Assembly: GCA_003501665.1 (NCBI GenBank)
Contig: DNOQ01000068.1
Coordinates: 1-9,306 of the forward strand
Direction of reading: 5' to 3'
DNA length: 9,306 nt
Origin: Bacteroidales bacterium
Lineage (GTDB): Bacteria > Bacteroidota > Bacteroidia > Bacteroidales > VadinHA17
The notes under the pieces are model-generated. The model searched no databases. It was not told where the DNA came from and worked only from the letters and a program-made list of their open reading frames with translations. Within the stretch, counting starts at the first letter, position 1. Each line of letters opens with the position of its first letter. Of the stretch, positions 1 through 6,389 are shown piece by piece. Position numbers and translations under genes: made by a program.

Positions 1-2121
1 ATATCACGGGAATCGGACAAAGCGCTTGTCACTCAATCCATCGAGACCATAACCACTGAACTGTGTCTGCCCGTTGAACTGATGCACGGACATGTGATTG
101 ATCTCATTGAAAAAAATGTCGATTATATATTCCTTCCTTTTATTGTCAATGCAAAATTCCGGGGATACGAAAAGACATTTAATTGCAACTGCCCCTGGGT
201 ACAGACATATCCCTTTATGGTAAAAGCTGCTTTGAAAGGCAAGATTGATGAGTCAAAGCTGCTGATGCCCACACTTCACTTCAGGTTCTTCGAAAGCGCT
301 CTGGTAAAAGAGATGACGGCATATTTCAACCAGAAATTCGGGATCAGCAAAAAGCATATAAGGGAAGCAGTTTATTATGCCGATAATATACAGACACTTT
401 TTGAAAAACGTCTTATTGATTATGGCAAAAATGTGTTGAACAATATTCCGGAAAACTGCAGACCGGTTATCCTGCTTGGGAGACCATATAACAGTACCGA
501 CCCTCATCTCAGCCTGGCTCTTGTTGATAAACTCATAACCCAGAATGTGATGCCAATACCTATGGATATGCTTGATCTTGCCACAAATAATATCTTTAAG
601 AATTACAGGAATATGTACTGGCCAAATGGTCAGAAGATAATTGCTGCTGCTCAGCATGTGGCAAATACAGATGGTCTGTATGCTGTTTACCTGAGTAATT
701 TCAGGTGCGGACCCGACTCATTCATCTGGCACTACGTTACCGAGGAACTGAAAGGAAAACCATTCCTGCATCTTGAAGTAGATGAACATTCTGCCGATGC
801 CGGAATGGTCACACGTATAGAAGCTTTTCTTGATAGCCTGAAGGGATCCGAACAGAATGAAAAGAAAGAAGTTGAAATTTTCAGACCAAGACCAAGCCCT
901 TCTTCACCGCCTAAAAACAGAATACTCTATTTTCCGTATATGAATGACGGGGCTTATATGATTGCCGCGGCAACACGAAGTATAGGTGTCCCTTCGGAAG
1001 TACTTCCGAAGCAGACTGAGGAAGATCTTTCACTGGGACGTAAATATACTTCATCGAAAGAGTGTTTCCCAATGATCTGTGTTACCGGAAGTTTTGTAAA
1101 GAAATTACAGGAACCGGGTGCAGATTCCTCTAAAATGAGTTTTTTCATGCCCGATCATAACGGACCCTGCAGATTCGGACAATATAACCATTTCCACAGG
1201 ATCCTTTTTGACAGGCTTGGCTATAAAAATGCTGAAATAATTACCCCGTCAAATGATACTTCCTATGAAGATATTGCCGGTGAACATGGACAAAAATTCA
1301 GAATAAATGCATGGAAAGGTTTCATAGTTGCTGATTACCTGAGAAAAATTTACAGAGAAACAAGACCTTATGAGCTAAATAAGTGTGATTCGGACAGGCT
1401 ATATGAAAAATCGCTTAAGAGGCTGGAGATCTGTATTGAAAAGGGTAGCAAAGGACTGCACAAAGTATTGACGGAGATAGCAGGAGAATTCCTTGCCATT
1501 CCGGTGAACAAGAGTATTCGCAGGCCTGTGGTGGCAATTATCGGTGAAATTTATATGCGCGATAATGCCGGCTGTAATGGCAACATTGCAAACCGCCTTG
1601 AAGATCTGGGTCTGGAGGTGGTAATCGGCCCGTTCTCAGAATGGATATATTATTCCACACACCGGTTCACCCGCGACAGTAAATGGAAAAGAGATACAAA
1701 AGGGATCATCAAATCCAGGATCCAGGGATTAGGACAGGATGTGATAGCCAATTCGTTACTGAAGGGCATCAAGAAATTCACCGATCATGAAAAGGATGTA
1801 TCACTCCATGATATGCTTAATCTGTGCAATACTTACGTCAACGAGTATTACGACGGTGACCCGCCGATAGCAATGGGAACATCCGTTGCTCTCACAAAGA
1901 GAGGGGTTTCGGGAATGGCGGCAATATTGCCTTTTACCTGTATGCCCGGAACACTTATTGCAGCAGTTAGCGATTCATTCAGAAAGGATCACAATAATAT
2001 CCCGTTCATTAATATTGCCTACGACGGACAGGATACTGTTTCACTCGATACCAGACTACAGGCTTTTGCGTTCCAGGTAAAGGAGTATGCAAGATCGATG
2101 GTCGGTGTGGTAGAGGTGTAA
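1..2121 (+). CDS. 2-hydroxyacyl-CoA dehydratase activase-like protein, DUF2229 type (3' part, start outside window)
   Basis: The frame is open from base 1 to the TAA at 2119-2121, giving 706 residues with no start in the window; the ATG at 82 lies inside the conserved LCLPVELMHGHV stretch and is not the real start. The family is the large (about 1400-residue) BadF/BcrA-type CoA-enzyme activase with DUF2229 and dehydratase-like domains; the ATPase domains would be encoded upstream, off the window. Visible hallmarks are the paired cysteines NCNCPW (about 181-198), LLGRPYN (about 472-492), FRCGPDSF (about 700-723), EHSADAGMVTRIEAFLDS (about 784-837), KECFPMICVTG (about 1060-1092), GPCRFGQY (about 1162-1185) and DNAGCNGNIANRLEDLGLEV (about 1561-1620). 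The cysteines probably bind an Fe-S cluster. Related activators use ATP to drive low-potential electron transfer to 2-hydroxyacyl-CoA dehydratases; the substrate of these giant fused forms is unknown to me. Family call is firm, exact role is not. Confidence 0.85.
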   Translation: MSRESDKALVTQSIETITTELCLPVELMHGHVIDLIEKNVDYIFLPFIVNAKFRGYEKTFNCNCPWVQTYPFMVKAALKGKIDESKLLMPTLHFRFFESALVKEMTAYFNQKFGISKKHIREAVYYADNIQTLFEKRLIDYGKNVLNNIPENCRPVILLGRPYNSTDPHLSLALVDKLITQNVMPIPMDMLDLATNNIFKNYRNMYWPNGQKIIAAAQHVANTDGLYAVYLSNFRCGPDSFIWHYVTEELKGKPFLHLEVDEHSADAGMVTRIEAFLDSLKGSEQNEKKEVEIFRPRPSPSSPPKNRILYFPYMNDGAYMIAAATRSIGVPSEVLPKQTEEDLSLGRKYTSSKECFPMICVTGSFVKKLQEPGADSSKMSFFMPDHNGPCRFGQYNHFHRILFDRLGYKNAEIITPSNDTSYEDIAGEHGQKFRINAWKGFIVADYLRKIYRETRPYELNKCDSDRLYEKSLKRLEICIEKGSKGLHKVLTEIAGEFLAIPVNKSIRRPVVAIIGEIYMRDNAGCNGNIANRLEDLGLEVVIGPFSEWIYYSTHRFTRDSKWKRDTKGIIKSRIQGLGQDVIANSLLKGIKKFTDHEKDVSLHDMLNLCNTYVNEYYDGDPPIAMGTSVALTKRGVSGMAAILPFTCMPGTLIAAVSDSFRKDHNNIPFINIAYDGQDTVSLDTRLQAFAFQVKEYARSMVGVVEV

Positions 2122-2126
2122 AATTG

Positions 2127-2174
2127 TCGTGCGGTTGTGCGGTCGTGCAGTCGTGCGGTCGTGCAGTCGATTGG
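2127..2174. repeat. Tandem 8-bp repeat array, consensus TCGTGCRG
   Basis: Six contiguous octamers can be read directly: TCGTGCGG, TTGTGCGG, TCGTGCAG, TCGTGCGG, TCGTGCAG and a degenerate TCGATTGG; a further decayed unit (TCGATATA) follows to 2182. The array starts 5 nt after the activase stop and lies between convergent genes. No coding role is evident. It may be a simple-sequence expansion or a member of a genome-wide intergenic repeat family. Confidence 0.8.
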
Positions 2175-2198
2175 TCGATATAGAATCAGCTATTCAGA

Positions 2199-2262
2199 TG
2201 TGCCTCTGCGCCCCTGCGTCTCTGCGCCTCTGTGCCTTTGCGCCCCTGCGCCCCTGCGCCCC
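2199..2262. repeat. Tandem 8-bp repeat array, eight units, consensus TGCGCCYC
   Basis: Exactly eight octamers are packed without gaps: TGTGCCTC, TGCGCCCC, TGCGTCTC, TGCGCCTC, TGTGCCTT, then three identical TGCGCCCC. The last unit ends at the base before the pdxB stop codon (minus strand, 2263-2265). The identical terminal units suggest recent duplication at the pdxB end. Because 8 is not a multiple of 3 and no stop codon arises in some frames, the array creates spurious plus-strand reading frames rich in Cys, Ala, Pro and Leu. Confidence 0.9.
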
Positions 2263-3387
2263 TCACCCAACCTTAAACCCCATTCCCTTCAGCATCATCC
2301 TGGTATTCCTGGTACCACCCTTTACAATAACTGTATAAGCCGGAAATTCCCTGCGCAGCGGATAATCGCCTCTCTGTTTTTCAAACTCCGCGGGTGATTG
2401 TCTCAGCCTGAAGCTGTCATCATCAATGTTGTATGTATGCAGAACTGCCTCTTTCATCACCTCCTCATCGGTTTTCCCCTTGCAATCGAGAAGGATTACA
2501 GGTACCGCCGGATCAGGAACAGTATCGGGATACCAGTTATTGAGCGGAATATTGAAAAATTTACATAATGAATTGATTATCATTGATGTACCATTAGCTT
2601 TACCATCGGCTGAATAGCCTGCGATATGAGGAGTTGAGAGGAATGCCTTCTCCATCAGTTCAAGGTCGATATCCGGTTCGTTTTCCCATACATCAACCAC
2701 TGTACCCATCAGTTTTCCCGAATCGACTGCATTCTTAAGAGCCGTTGTATCCATCACCTCGCCTCTCGAAGAGTTTATGAACCATGTTCCTCTTCTCATC
2801 ATTCCAAAACACTTCTCATCGAAAAGATGATGGGTCTTATCCTCTCCAGTCATATTCAGGGGAACATGAGCCGTAACTATATCCGATTCGATAAGAAGCT
2901 GATCAAGGGTAACAAAGCCATTACTGCCTTCTTTTCTCACCCTGGGTGGATCGTTTAACAGGACATTCATTTCGAGGATACGGGCAAGCTTTTCTATCTT
3001 TGAACCGACATTACCGACACCCACGATCCCGATGGTTTTGTTTTTCAGCTTGTATTTGAATTTTCCTGATATTCTCAGAAGAGCAGATGCGATATATTGC
3101 TGAACCGACGACGAATTGCATCCCGGGGCGTTTGTCCAGGTAATGCCATTCTTCCTGCAAAATTCCGTATCGATATGATCATATCCAATAGTTGCGGTAC
3201 CGATGAATTTTACACCGGTGCCCTTCAGCAGGGCTGCATTACATTTAGTCCTTGTTCTGGTAATAAGTCCAACAGCATCCTTTAACACTTTGTTATTAAT
3301 CTGTTTATCGGGCAGATAAATTACTTCAGAAAATGGTTCAAGAACTCCTTTAAGGAATGGGATCTTATCGTCTGCGACTATCTTCAT
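2263..3387 (-). CDS. pdxB: 4-phosphoerythronate dehydrogenase
   Basis: PdxB oxidises 4-phospho-D-erythronate to 2-oxo-3-hydroxy-4-phosphobutanoate with NAD, the second step of the DXP-dependent route to pyridoxal 5'-phosphate in the cytosol. The protein has 374 residues, close to the usual 375-380. The N-terminal substrate domain contains the RTRTKCN and IGTATIGYDHID motifs (about 44-73). The Rossmann loop is G123-x-G125-x-x-G128, with the NAD ribose-binding Asp at 146 in NDPPR. The catalytic triad of D-2-hydroxyacid dehydrogenases is present as R208 (SSRGE), E237 (ENEPD) and H254 (TPHIAGYS), matching the E. coli numbering as I recall it. The C-terminal PdxB dimerisation region (about 285-374) distinguishes it from SerA-like relatives. 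The ATG at 3387 gives the standard N-terminus (KIVADDKIPF). asnA lies 33 nt upstream on the same strand, so co-transcription is possible. The TGA stop directly abuts an 8-bp repeat array. Confidence 0.95.
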   Translation of the reverse strand: MKIVADDKIPFLKGVLEPFSEVIYLPDKQINNKVLKDAVGLITRTRTKCNAALLKGTGVKFIGTATIGYDHIDTEFCRKNGITWTNAPGCNSSSVQQYIASALLRISGKFKYKLKNKTIGIVGVGNVGSKIEKLARILEMNVLLNDPPRVRKEGSNGFVTLDQLLIESDIVTAHVPLNMTGEDKTHHLFDEKCFGMMRRGTWFINSSRGEVMDTTALKNAVDSGKLMGTVVDVWENEPDIDLELMEKAFLSTPHIAGYSADGKANGTSMIINSLCKFFNIPLNNWYPDTVPDPAVPVILLDCKGKTDEEVMKEAVLHTYNIDDDSFRLRQSPAEFEKQRGDYPLRREFPAYTVIVKGGTRNTRMMLKGMGFKVG

Positions 3388-3395
3388 AAAGTTAT

Positions 3396-3419
3396 ATTAT
3401 CACCGGTGAAGGTAATAAT
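3396..3419 (-). other. Imperfect hairpin between asnA and pdxB
   Basis: On the plus strand the arms are ATTATCACC (3396-3404) and GGTAATAAT (3411-3419), pairing at 8 of 9 positions around GGTGAA; the self-complementary CACCGGTG (3401-3408) lies inside. It begins one base past the asnA stop and ends 8 nt before the pdxB ATG. No T-run follows, so it is not a standard intrinsic terminator. It could protect the asnA 3' end, modulate pdxB translation, or be chance. Confidence 0.3.
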
Positions 3420-3420
3420 T

Positions 3421-4458
3421 TTATAGAAGCTTCACGTCTTTCCCTTCGTATTGTTTCATTACATCAGTCGGCCAGATGCTCGACTGTACCTCGCCGATAT
3501 GAAGCTTTTTAAGAAGGAACATGCATAACCTTGACTGACCTATACCTCCACCGATACTCAGCGGAAGCTGATCATTGAGAAGAAGCTTATGGAACAACAG
3601 GTTCTTTCTGTCCTGACAATTTGTTGTTTCGAGCTGATATTCCATCGATTTCCTGTCGACCCTTATACCCATTGATGAGATCTCGAATGCAGCATCTATG
3701 GCAGGATTCCAGAATATTATATCCCCGTTCAGGCCGTAAAAACCATCATCATTCAGGGTGCTCCAGTCGTCGTAATCGGGTGCTCTTCCGTCATGTGGCT
3801 CTCCGTTGCTGAGCCTGTTGCCGATGCCGATGATGAATATTGCACCATGTCTTTTCGCGGCTTCCTTCTCCCTCTCTTTGGGAGAAAGGCCGGGGTACTG
3901 CCTTAGCAATTCCTCTGAATGGATGAATGTTATAGCATGGGGTAGCTGTGGTGTGACCCATGGATACTTCTCCGAAAGTTCTTTCTCAATATTCCTGATC
4001 GTATTGTAGATTGTTACAACAGTGGATTTCAGAAGTTTTAAGGATCGTTCGCGTGAATGTATATTTTTTTCCCAGTCCCACTGATCCACATATACCGAGT
4101 GGATAGGAGTAAGTGTTTCACCGGGGCGCAATGCCCGCATATCGGTAAGAATTCCCCTGCCCGGTTCAATGTGATAATACCTCAGACGCATCCGTTTCCA
4201 TTTTGCCAGAGACTGAATGATAGAAGCTTTCTGTCCATTAAGTGATCTTACGGAAAAACTGATCGGCTGTTCTATACCGTTAAGATCATCATTTATACCC
4301 GTTCCGTCGGGAACCACAACCGGAGCCGATACTTTAACAAGATTCAGCTCTCCTGCAATGATCTTCTCATATCTTGTCTTGATAAAATCGATCATCTCTT
4401 CCGTCTGAAGCATGTCTGATGCACATCCGATCTCTATGGTTTCTGCCTGAAATGTCAT
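3421..4458 (-). CDS. asnA: Aspartate-ammonia ligase (ammonia-dependent asparagine synthetase A)
   Basis: AsnA makes L-asparagine from L-aspartate and ammonia with ATP, forming AMP and pyrophosphate, in the cytosol. The protein has 345 residues against about 330 in E. coli. It has a class II aminoacyl-tRNA-synthetase-like fold and runs collinear with the E. coli enzyme through GTGINDDLNGIE (about 53-63), SLAKWKR (83-89), HSVYVDQWDWE (120-130), RAPDYDDWST (225-234), GLNGDIIFWNP (242-252), SSMGIRVD (261-268), GGGIGQSRLCM (303-313) and the terminal IGEVQSSIWP (321-330). These blocks include the ATP and aspartate binding residues of the family. The N-terminus is about 12 residues longer than in E. 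coli. The ATG at 4458 is the first in frame; Met16 would be a shorter alternative. The TAA is followed after 33 nt by pdxB. I know of no metabolic link between the two. Confidence 0.96.
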   Translation of the reverse strand: MTFQAETIEIGCASDMLQTEEMIDFIKTRYEKIIAGELNLVKVSAPVVVPDGTGINDDLNGIEQPISFSVRSLNGQKASIIQSLAKWKRMRLRYYHIEPGRGILTDMRALRPGETLTPIHSVYVDQWDWEKNIHSRERSLKLLKSTVVTIYNTIRNIEKELSEKYPWVTPQLPHAITFIHSEELLRQYPGLSPKEREKEAAKRHGAIFIIGIGNRLSNGEPHDGRAPDYDDWSTLNDDGFYGLNGDIIFWNPAIDAAFEISSMGIRVDRKSMEYQLETTNCQDRKNLLFHKLLLNDQLPLSIGGGIGQSRLCMFLLKKLHIGEVQSSIWPTDVMKQYEGKDVKLL

Positions 4459-4506
4459 ACTAACAATTTATAATATATTCAACTCCCCTCTGTTTATATT
4501 TTGAAG

Positions 4507-4537
4507 CAAATTTGCATAAATATTCGCATATTTCAAA
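4507..4537 (-). promoter_or_regulatory. Candidate Bacteroidota promoter of asnA(-pdxB)
   Basis: Read on the minus strand, TTTG (4537-4534) is followed after exactly 19 nt by CAAATTTG (4514-4507), which matches the Bacteroides -7 consensus TAnnTTTG at 7 of 8 positions; TTTG is the known -33 element. Transcription would start near 4500, leaving a leader of about 40 nt. The -7 box lies in a perfect 10-bp palindrome, GCAAATTTGC (4506-4515), which could overlap an operator. Prediction by eye only. Confidence 0.45.
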
Positions 4538-4618
4538 TATTTCAGGAATTCTAATTATAAAATATTAACAATAAAGTCCGGTTTCTAAAAGATTTAACTT
4601 AACTTATAAAATTCATAT

Positions 4619-4657
4619 CCTTTGTGAATCCTTCGTGTAATACTGCGTGGTTTGTGG
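4619..4657. repeat. Degenerate CTTTGTG-type intergenic repeat
   Basis: The stretch reads as imperfect units of about 11 nt: CTTTGTGAATC, CTTCGTGTAATA, CTGCGTGG and TTTGTGG. The cores CTTTGTG, CTTCGTG and CTGCGTG are related to each other and to a segment inside the maf 3' end (5777-5806). Similar low-complexity CTTTGTG strings are, from memory, frequent between genes in Bacteroidota genomes. The final TTTG also serves as the -33 element of the candidate promoter downstream. Confidence 0.5.
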
Positions 4658-4680
4658 ATAAGTGTTTTTTTTTATATTTT
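4651..4680 (+). promoter_or_regulatory. Candidate promoter of the coiled-coil protein gene
   Basis: TTTG (4651-4654) is followed after 18 nt by TATATTTT (4673-4680), a 7-of-8 match to the Bacteroides -7 box TAnnTTTG. Transcription would begin near 4687, about 30 nt before the ATG at 4719. The spacer holds a run of nine T (4665-4673), so replication slippage there would alter the spacing between the two boxes. No clear Shine-Dalgarno site precedes the ATG, which is normal for Bacteroidota. Confidence 0.35.
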
Positions 4681-4718
4681 TACATTGACTAAAACCTGAC
4701 AAACCAAAATATTAAGAT

Positions 4719-5618
4719 ATGCGAATACATTTTTTGCTTCTTTCAGCTGCATTGATCTCATTTACCGGCATCAATGCACAAAAACCGATTTTAATAATGG
4801 AAGACACCCTTAAAATCGGAAGTAACAAATATCCGGGAATATCAGTGCTTATCCCGGAAGTTGAATATGCCAAAACCCGGACAAACTGGGTCAGATTACA
4901 GGAATCAGGCACCAGGTCGAAGGTTGTGGATGAAAGCGGAAAGATGTCAATCTTCGGAGCCAATTCAAAAAGCATTTCCGACACACCATTTAATATTCTT
5001 AGTGACATTGTTGACCGTGATACTGTTCTGAGGCTTACCGCTTCCTTTGAACTGAGAAAAGATGGTTATATAGAAAGGTCCGCAGGCGAGGCTGAAGTGG
5101 CTAAGGCAAAAAGCTTCCTCTTCGACTTTGCTAAACAACAATATATTGATCTCGTAAATGAACAGCTTAAAACAGAAGAAAACAGGTTAAAAGATCTTCA
5201 GAAAGAACTCAGCTCACTTCAAAGGAATCAGTCGGGAATGGAAAGGAAAATACGTTCAAACAACAGGCGTATAGTATTTGAAAAAGACAGGATTCTTGTT
5301 CTCAATAATGAACTGACAACCCTCTCCGCTGCCATATATGAACATAATCTTCAGCTCAATTCCCTTGAAACCGGTGCCGAGCGGGATGAAAAACAGAAAT
5401 ATATTAAAAACATGGAGAAGCAGAAGAAAAAAGCCACAAGGTCAGTTAAGAAATCGGAAAAGAATATAAGTAAGGCTGAAAGAGCCATCAAGGATGCCAA
5501 CAGGGCAATTCCGAAGAACGACACCACGCAGGACAGGATACGCAGAAGTATATCAGATCAGGAGGCTGTTGTCCAGCAATATGTAGATAAACTTAACAGA
5601 GTGAAAGCATACAAATAG
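4719..5618 (+). CDS. Secreted coiled-coil protein of unknown function
   Basis: I cannot assign this 299-residue protein to a named family. It starts with a Sec signal peptide (hydrophobic core FLLLSAALISF, residues 5-15) with a likely cleavage at NA|QK (20/21), typical of Bacteroidota. Residues about 36-115 look like a small globular domain with a central NW (56-57) and the segment ISDTPFNILSDI (86-97). Residues about 136-264 are rich in Lys, Glu, Arg and Leu in heptad-like spacing, with KDLQKELSSLQ and MEKQKKKATRSVKKSEKNI, and should form long helical coiled coils. There is no lipobox, membrane helix or C-terminal sorting domain, so it is probably a soluble periplasmic protein, perhaps structural or an adaptor. 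It stands alone on the plus strand, divergent from asnA and convergent with maf; the 147 nt after it hold no convincing terminator. The signal peptide makes the ATG at 4719 secure. Confidence 0.8.
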   Translation: MRIHFLLLSAALISFTGINAQKPILIMEDTLKIGSNKYPGISVLIPEVEYAKTRTNWVRLQESGTRSKVVDESGKMSIFGANSKSISDTPFNILSDIVDRDTVLRLTASFELRKDGYIERSAGEAEVAKAKSFLFDFAKQQYIDLVNEQLKTEENRLKDLQKELSSLQRNQSGMERKIRSNNRRIVFEKDRILVLNNELTTLSAAIYEHNLQLNSLETGAERDEKQKYIKNMEKQKKKATRSVKKSEKNISKAERAIKDANRAIPKNDTTQDRIRRSISDQEAVVQQYVDKLNRVKAYK

Positions 5619-5765
5619 AGAACCCCGGTCTTCCTTTCATTCAATTCACCCGTTATTGATCCGATGGAACGTTTCAGGCCCGAGGTGTATGAAGCACGGG
5701 TAAAAATAAAATATGCAATAAGATTTTGAGATATCCATCTGATGGGGTCGTATAAAAAGTAGTAA

Positions 5766-6386
5766 TTATTGATTTTCCTTTGTGGAACTTTGCGATGTAC
5801 TCTGTTTCACAAAACCGATCAATTCCCTGTAGAGTTTTTGCACGGGAAGGCCAACAACATTAAAATATGAACCCTCTATACGGCTGCAGGCTGCAAGTCC
5901 TATCCATTCCTGTATGCCATAAGCCCCTGCCTTATCGAATGGTTTGAAATTGCCGATATAATAATTTATCTCTTCAGCCGTAAGAAAATCAAAAGTGACA
6001 TTGGTAATATCACTGAAGCTCCTTTCTGCTGAGGCTGATAAAAGTGTTACACCCGTTATCACCTGGTGAGTATTGCCCGAGAGGGCTTTTATCATTGAAT
6101 ATGCTTCCTCTTTATCCGAAGGCTTTCCAAGAACCCTTCCGTTACACCATACTATTGTATCAGCAGTAATTAGAATTTCATTTTCCGATAACTCATCACG
6201 GAACAAATCTGCCTTCTTCCCCGAGAGGTACAGCGCTATTTCTTCCCCTTTGAGCTTTTCAGGAAATGCTTCAGAATAGTTACGTGTTATTACATCGAAT
6301 TCTAATCCCAGTTCTTCTAAAAGCTGTTTTCTCCTGGGAGATCCGGATGCCAGTATTATCCTGAATCTGTTCAGATCTTCATTCAT
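5766..6386 (-). CDS. maf: Maf-family nucleoside triphosphate pyrophosphatase
   Basis: Maf proteins hydrolyse non-canonical or modified nucleoside triphosphates (dTTP/UTP or m7GTP, depending on subfamily) to the monophosphate and pyrophosphate, and are linked to septum control. The protein has 206 residues against about 190-200 usually. The signature SGSPRRKQLLEELG (14-27) near the N-terminus, catalytic Asp in ITADTIV (D76), LGKPSD (86-91), LSGNTHQVITGV (102-113), KAGAYGIQ (152-159) and EGSYFNVVGLP (171-181) are all present. The ADT and KAGAYGIQ motifs fit the dTTP/UTP (YhdE) type best, but the subfamily is not certain. The ATG at 6386 is 3 nt after the stop of the prenyltransferase gene, so the two are almost certainly translated from one mRNA. 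The last 15 or so residues (Ser, Thr, Gln, Lys) extend beyond the usual end of the fold and are encoded by repeat-like DNA. Confidence 0.95.
   Translation of the reverse strand: MNEDLNRFRIILASGSPRRKQLLEELGLEFDVITRNYSEAFPEKLKGEEIALYLSGKKADLFRDELSENEILITADTIVWCNGRVLGKPSDKEEAYSMIKALSGNTHQVITGVTLLSASAERSFSDITNVTFDFLTAEEINYYIGNFKPFDKAGAYGIQEWIGLAACSRIEGSYFNVVGLPVQKLYRELIGFVKQSTSQSSTKENQ
5777..5806. repeat. CTTTGTG-type repeat-like segment inside the maf 3' end
   Basis: On the plus strand this reads CTTTGTGGAA, CTTTGCGATGTA, CTCTGTTT, which lines up unit by unit with the intergenic copy at 4619-4657 (CTTTGTGAATC, CTTCGTGTAATA, CTGCGTGG). It encodes most of the low-complexity Maf tail. The similarity is short and imperfect, so common origin is an inference. 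Confidence 0.35.
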
Positions 6387-6389
6387 GGG

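Noticed and set aside
253..657. Minus-strand 134-codon frame
   Set aside because: Lies wholly antisense inside the strongly conserved activase coding region and has no recognisable domain.
2127..2262. CRISPR array
   Set aside because: The 8-bp units are contiguous with no spacers, and no cas genes are nearby.
2129..2397. Plus-strand frames rich in Cys, Ala, Pro and Leu between the activase gene and pdxB
   Set aside because: They are produced by the 8-bp arrays and by antisense reading of the pdxB 3' end; no family features or start signal.
5648..5701. ACCCGT and ACGGGT inverted pair after the coiled-coil gene
   Set aside because: Only 6 bp with a 42-nt loop and no T-run on the relevant strand; not a credible terminator.
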